DNA from: JAZDIU01 sp043804635
GTDB lineage: Bacteria > Chloroflexota > Dehalococcoidia > Dehalococcoidales > UBA2162
Reading direction: 5' to 3'
Assembly: GCA_043804635.1 (NCBI GenBank)
Contig: JAZDIU010000067.1
Location: 1 to 8,376, forward strand
Length of the DNA stretch: 8,376 nt
Below, in pieces: positions 6,206 through 8,376 of the stretch (within the stretch, counting starts at the first letter, position 1; each line of letters starts with the position of its first letter). Made by a program: the position numbers and the translations under genes. Under the pieces are notes generated by a model, which was given only the letters and a program-made list of their open reading frames with translations, was not told where the DNA came from and did no database searches.

Positions 6206-6550
6206 CTGGAAGGAATAGAAGTAGCACGTAAAGCAGTAGAAGCGGCTAGCAATAAGCAGGCGGCCAATGTCGTTCTGCTCGACGCCAGAGAAATTTGCGG
6301 CTTCGCTGACTACTTCGTTATCTGCAGTGCCGATACCGAAAGACAGATTAAAGCTATCGCCGAAGAGATTGAAACGGTCCTAAAGAAAGCGGGTGTCCGC
6401 CCTTATTACATAGAAGGAACATCGGATTCAGGTTGGGTTCTTCTCGATTACGGCGATGTCATTATCCATATCTTCACTCCGACCGAGCGCAAATTCTACG
6501 ACCTCGATGAGCTCTGGAGTCAGGCAAACCCCCTGGTCAGGATTCAGTAG
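6206..6550 (+). CDS. rsfS: Ribosome silencing factor RsfS (Iojap family), non-canonical start
   Basis: RsfS binds ribosomal protein uL14 on the 50S subunit and blocks joining with 30S when nutrients are short. From CTG at 6206 the product is 114 residues, a normal size. It carries the family signatures: EAASNKQAANVVLLDAR, the FADYFVICSA block, an RQIKAIAEEIE helix, EGTSDSGWVLLDYGDVIIHIF, and FYDLDELW near the end. The frame is closed upstream by TAA at 6179 and contains no ATG, GTG or TTG anywhere. CTG at 6206 gives an N-terminus (M)EGIEVARKAVEAAS that fits the family exactly, with GGGG at 6195-6198 as a weak ribosome binding site. ATA at 6215 is a less likely alternative, and a sequencing error at the start is possible. 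The stop codon lies inside a palindromic element. Confidence 0.88.
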   Translation: MEGIEVARKAVEAASNKQAANVVLLDAREICGFADYFVICSADTERQIKAIAEEIETVLKKAGVRPYYIEGTSDSGWVLLDYGDVIIHIFTPTERKFYDLDELWSQANPLVRIQ

Positions 6551-6604
6551 GGTCAGGTTTTTACCTGACCGCCGGGACGGGCCGGGTTCGAAACCCGCCC
6601 CTAC
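6547..6604. repeat. 58-bp palindromic element with GTAGGG/CCCTAC ends
   Basis: The outer 14 bases on each side are inverted repeats with two mismatches: GTAGGGTCAGGTTT on the left, and GTAGGGGCGGGTTT on the opposite strand at the right. Each end also folds into its own hairpin: an 8-bp stem at 6551-6570, and CGGGTT/AACCCG near 6585-6599 with a CGA loop. The G/C-rich middle joins them. It fills the gap between the convergent rsfS and ndk genes and includes the rsfS TAG. The form is that of a REP- or MITE-like repeat; copy number elsewhere is unknown from this window. Confidence 0.65.
6551..6570 (+). terminator. Hairpin directly after rsfS, possible terminator
   Basis: GGTCAGGT and ACCTGACC form a perfect 8-bp stem with a TTTT loop, starting at the base after the rsfS stop codon. 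No U-run follows, so it is not a standard intrinsic terminator. It may protect the 3' end or slow polymerase, possibly together with the second hairpin of the palindromic element. Confidence 0.45.
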
Positions 6605-6613
6605 ATGGTTTAT

Positions 6614-7033
6614 CTAAAAGCTAAAAATCTCGTCGTCTTTGAAGTAGAGTTTTATTTCCACCTTTGCCGTCTCTACCGAGTCCGAACCGTGAACGGCGTT
6701 CTGCTGGATATCCAGTCCGAAATCACGTCTTATCGTCCCCGCTTCAGCTTTTGCCGGGTCGGTGGCACCCATCGTTTTCCTGATAAGCTCTATAGCTCCT
6801 TCGCCCTCGAAGACCATCGCTACTATCGGCGTAGAAGTAATATATTTGATTAAATCCGGGAAGAATTTTTTATCAGCGTGAACGGCGTAGTGCTTTTTAG
6901 CCAGGGCTTCATCCAGTTTCAGCATCTTGAGGGCAACTAACTTGAGACCAGGCCGCTGGAGGCGGGCGATAATGGCACCAGCCAATCCTCTATTCATAGC
7001 ATCCGGTTTAATCAAAACTAAAGACCTTTCCAT
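6614..7033 (-). CDS. ndk: Nucleoside diphosphate kinase
   Basis: This enzyme passes the gamma phosphate of ATP to nucleoside diphosphates through a phosphohistidine, balancing the NTP and dNTP pools. The 139-residue length is normal. It opens with MERSLVLIKPDAMNRG, which contains the nucleotide-binding K9, and has the active-site signature NAVHGSDS with catalytic H115. GATDPAKAEAGTIRRDFG (89-106) is also typical. The ATG is supported by AAAGGAGT at 7041-7048. The gene follows the HAD gene by 13 bases and is probably cotranscribed with it, so its translation may be coupled. Identification is secure. Confidence 0.97.
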   Translation of the reverse strand: MERSLVLIKPDAMNRGLAGAIIARLQRPGLKLVALKMLKLDEALAKKHYAVHADKKFFPDLIKYITSTPIVAMVFEGEGAIELIRKTMGATDPAKAEAGTIRRDFGLDIQQNAVHGSDSVETAKVEIKLYFKDDEIFSF

Positions 7034-7040
7034 AATATAG

Positions 7041-7048
7041 ACTCCTTT
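7041..7048 (-). promoter_or_regulatory. Ribosome binding site of ndk, overlapping the HAD stop codon
   Basis: The minus strand reads AAAGGAGT seven bases before the ndk ATG. The HAD gene's TAA stop (7049-7047) shares its first A residues, so ribosomes ending the HAD gene stop on top of the ndk start region. This favours translational coupling. Confidence 0.8.
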
Positions 7049-7712
7049 AAATATTAATCAGCCTCTCCAGATCTTCCACAGTTATGGCTTCTAGAGAATC
7101 AACGACGAGGTCTGCTTCGCCGAGGCTGTCTCTAGGATTGGTGTTGGTAACTGCCACACAACGCATTCCGGCTCTCTTCGCTGCAGTAACGCCGGCCACC
7201 GCGTCCTCAATCACAACACAACTTTCCGGCTTAATGCCAAGCCTCTCGGCGGCAATCAGAAAGACCTGCGGGTCGGGTTTGCCTCTGGTTACATCCTCGT
7301 CCGCCACGATAGCTTTAAAATACTTATCGATACCTAATCCCGTAATAACCAGCCGGACGTTCTCCATTGGCGTCGAGGTTGCCAGTGCCATTTTAAATCC
7401 AGCTTGGGAGAGCGACTTCATTAGCTCCAGCACCCCGGGAAATGACTTCACGTTTCGCCCGATATAACGGCGGAAACATATCTCCTTTTCAACAGCGATG
7501 GCATCGATTTCCTCACGCGTGACGCCTTCACCCAGAATCATCCTAATTATGTTATCATTTCTCTGCCCGAAAGTTCTTCTGAAATCACCTTCGGTAAAGT
7601 CCTTTTTCTTGAATGCCTCCTGCCACGCCTTAAAATGATAAGGAGCCGTATCGGCAATAACGCCATCCATATCCCAGATAACAGCCGTGTTTTTACTTAC
7701 TCTTGCTTGCAT
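7047..7712 (-). CDS. HAD-family hydrolase, beta-phosphoglucomutase-like
   Basis: The 221-residue product belongs to the haloacid dehalogenase superfamily, beta-phosphoglucomutase/phosphatase group, with a helical cap at about residues 23-90. All four HAD motifs are present: motif I WDMDGVIAD with nucleophile D14 and acid/base D16, motif II ATSTP with S113, motif III RGKPDP with K145, and motif IV VIEDAVAG with E169 and D170. It should be an active phosphatase or phosphomutase, but the substrate (sugar phosphate, phosphoglycolate or other) cannot be read from the motifs. The ATG at 7712 is the only reasonable start, with an in-frame TAG four codons upstream. A GGGGAGAG sequence lies too far upstream to be a good ribosome binding site. 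It sits 46 bases after recG and 13 before ndk, as a probable operon member. Confidence 0.9.
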   Translation of the reverse strand: MQARVSKNTAVIWDMDGVIADTAPYHFKAWQEAFKKKDFTEGDFRRTFGQRNDNIIRMILGEGVTREEIDAIAVEKEICFRRYIGRNVKSFPGVLELMKSLSQAGFKMALATSTPMENVRLVITGLGIDKYFKAIVADEDVTRGKPDPQVFLIAAERLGIKPESCVVIEDAVAGVTAAKRAGMRCVAVTNTNPRDSLGEADLVVDSLEAITVEDLERLINI

Positions 7713-7758
7713 ATATTTACGCTAATATCTCTCCCCTTGAGTGAGAGGGCTTCTGTAG

Positions 7759-8376
7759 TTAGCTCCATTCCCCTACCTCTGGCCATACTCTAGCTAGCTC
7801 TTTGGCGAGGAGGGAGTGTTCGGGTTTGGAGAGGGTGGGGTCCTTTTCGAAGAGCTTGATGGCTTCGCTGCGGGCAAGTTCCAGTATGGCGACGTCGGAG
7901 AGTTTTGCCATCTTGAGATCGGGCAAGCCACTCTGCCGAGTGCCGAAGAATTCGCCGGGGCCGCGCAGATTCAGATCCTCCTCGGCGAGCTTGAAACCAT
8001 CTTGAACTCTCTCGATGATATCAAGTCGCTGGCGGCCGATTTCAGAAGGGTTTTGTGCCAGAAGCATACAATAGCTCTGCTCCTGTCCCCGGCCAACCCT
8101 GCCCCGGAACTGGTGCAGTTGGGACAGACCGAACCTATCGGCGCTCTCCACGAGCATTACGGTGGCATTCGGAATATCAATGCCGACCTCGACTACCGGA
8201 GTGGCTACCAGGATATTAAGCTCGCCGGAGCGGAAGCGCTGCATTACCTCGTCTTTATCGGCGGCGGACATACGTCCGTGGAGCAAGCCCAGTTTAAGGT
8301 CGGCGAAAACTTCCTGAGATAAGGTTTCGTATTCGGCGGTAGCGGCTTTTGCCTGAATTGCCTCCGATTCCTCGAC
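7759..8376 (-). CDS. recG: ATP-dependent DNA helicase RecG (partial, C-terminal part only)
   Basis: RecG remodels stalled replication forks and branched recombination intermediates. Only the last 205 residues are in the window, out of about 690-850 in the family; the frame is open to the right edge. The fragment covers the end of helicase domain 2: GLLHGRMS, motif V (VATPVVEVGIDIPNA), the RFGLSQLHQFRGRVGRG segment with motif VI at 8086-8112, and the C-terminal domain with the RecG-specific LRGPGEFFGTRQSGLPDLKMA. That last motif separates it from Mfd and PriA. The wedge domain and helicase domain 1 lie outside. It is the first visible gene of the recG-HAD-ndk cluster. A weak 5-bp hairpin (CTCTC/GAGAG, 7729-7747) lies between it and the HAD gene. 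Confidence 0.96.
   Translation of the reverse strand, partial: VEESEAIQAKAATAEYETLSQEVFADLKLGLLHGRMSAADKDEVMQRFRSGELNILVATPVVEVGIDIPNATVMLVESADRFGLSQLHQFRGRVGRGQEQSYCMLLAQNPSEIGRQRLDIIERVQDGFKLAEEDLNLRGPGEFFGTRQSGLPDLKMAKLSDVAILELARSEAIKLFEKDPTLSKPEHSLLAKELARVWPEVGEWS

Noticed and set aside
6580..6604. tRNA T-arm-like sequence GGGTTCGAAACCC
   Set aside because: The resemblance to a T-loop is local. No D-arm, anticodon arm or acceptor stem lies upstream, and the sequence is better explained as one hairpin of the palindromic element.
7729..7747. CTCTC/GAGAG hairpin between recG and the HAD gene
   Set aside because: Only five base pairs with a nine-base loop and no T-run; too weak to call a terminator or a repeat.
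7816..8322. 168-codon plus-strand open frame opposite recG
   Set aside because: It lies wholly antisense to clear RecG sequence, and its translation resembles no family I know. G/C-rich codon structure commonly produces such mirror frames.

Overview
The window carries nine genes of a bacterium with roughly balanced base composition. Two are cut by the window edges (dnaE on the left, recG on the right). The set is mostly housekeeping: DNA polymerase III alpha, glutamyl-tRNA synthetase, ribosome silencing factor RsfS, nucleoside diphosphate kinase and RecG. The DnaE wording (VRGSAAAS before the PDIDLDF catalytic motif, complete metal-binding PHP domain) and the gene mix suggest a Chloroflexota bacterium, perhaps class Dehalococcoidia. 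That placement is an inference from memory of these families, not a computed result.

Layout, left to right. Positions 1-2787 (minus) hold dnaE without its C-terminal end. An 80-bp divergent promoter region separates it from a plus-strand membrane protein of the DUF1461/TIGR01906 (Lit-like) family at 2868-3572. This runs tail-to-tail, with a 4-bp TTAA overlap, into a small membrane-anchored transglutaminase-like protein at 3569-4012 (minus). That gene has a well-spaced promoter set among TACGTA-containing direct repeats. A strong intrinsic terminator at 4128-4160 then ends gltX (4191-5657, minus). gltX is divergent from a VOC/glyoxalase-fold gene (5788-6162, plus), which is followed by rsfS (6206-6550, plus) behind its own promoter. 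rsfS has no ATG, GTG or TTG start and most likely begins at CTG. A 58-bp palindromic element with GTAGGG/CCCTAC ends covers the rsfS stop codon and fills the convergent gap to ndk. On the right, recG, a HAD phosphatase/phosphomutase and ndk form a minus-strand cluster in the order recG, HAD, ndk. The HAD stop codon lies inside the ndk ribosome binding site.

The genes serve replication and repair (dnaE, recG), nucleotide supply (ndk), translation (gltX, rsfS) and probably the cell envelope (the Lit-like and transglutaminase-like proteins). Four genes (dnaE, lit-like, VOC, rsfS) are preceded by almost the same extended -10 element, TGTTATA(A/C/T)T, without a clear -35. No CRISPR array, tRNA, rRNA, transposase or prophage gene was seen. 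The less ordinary parts are the convergent envelope-gene pair, its repeat-rich promoter, the start-less rsfS and the palindromic element.
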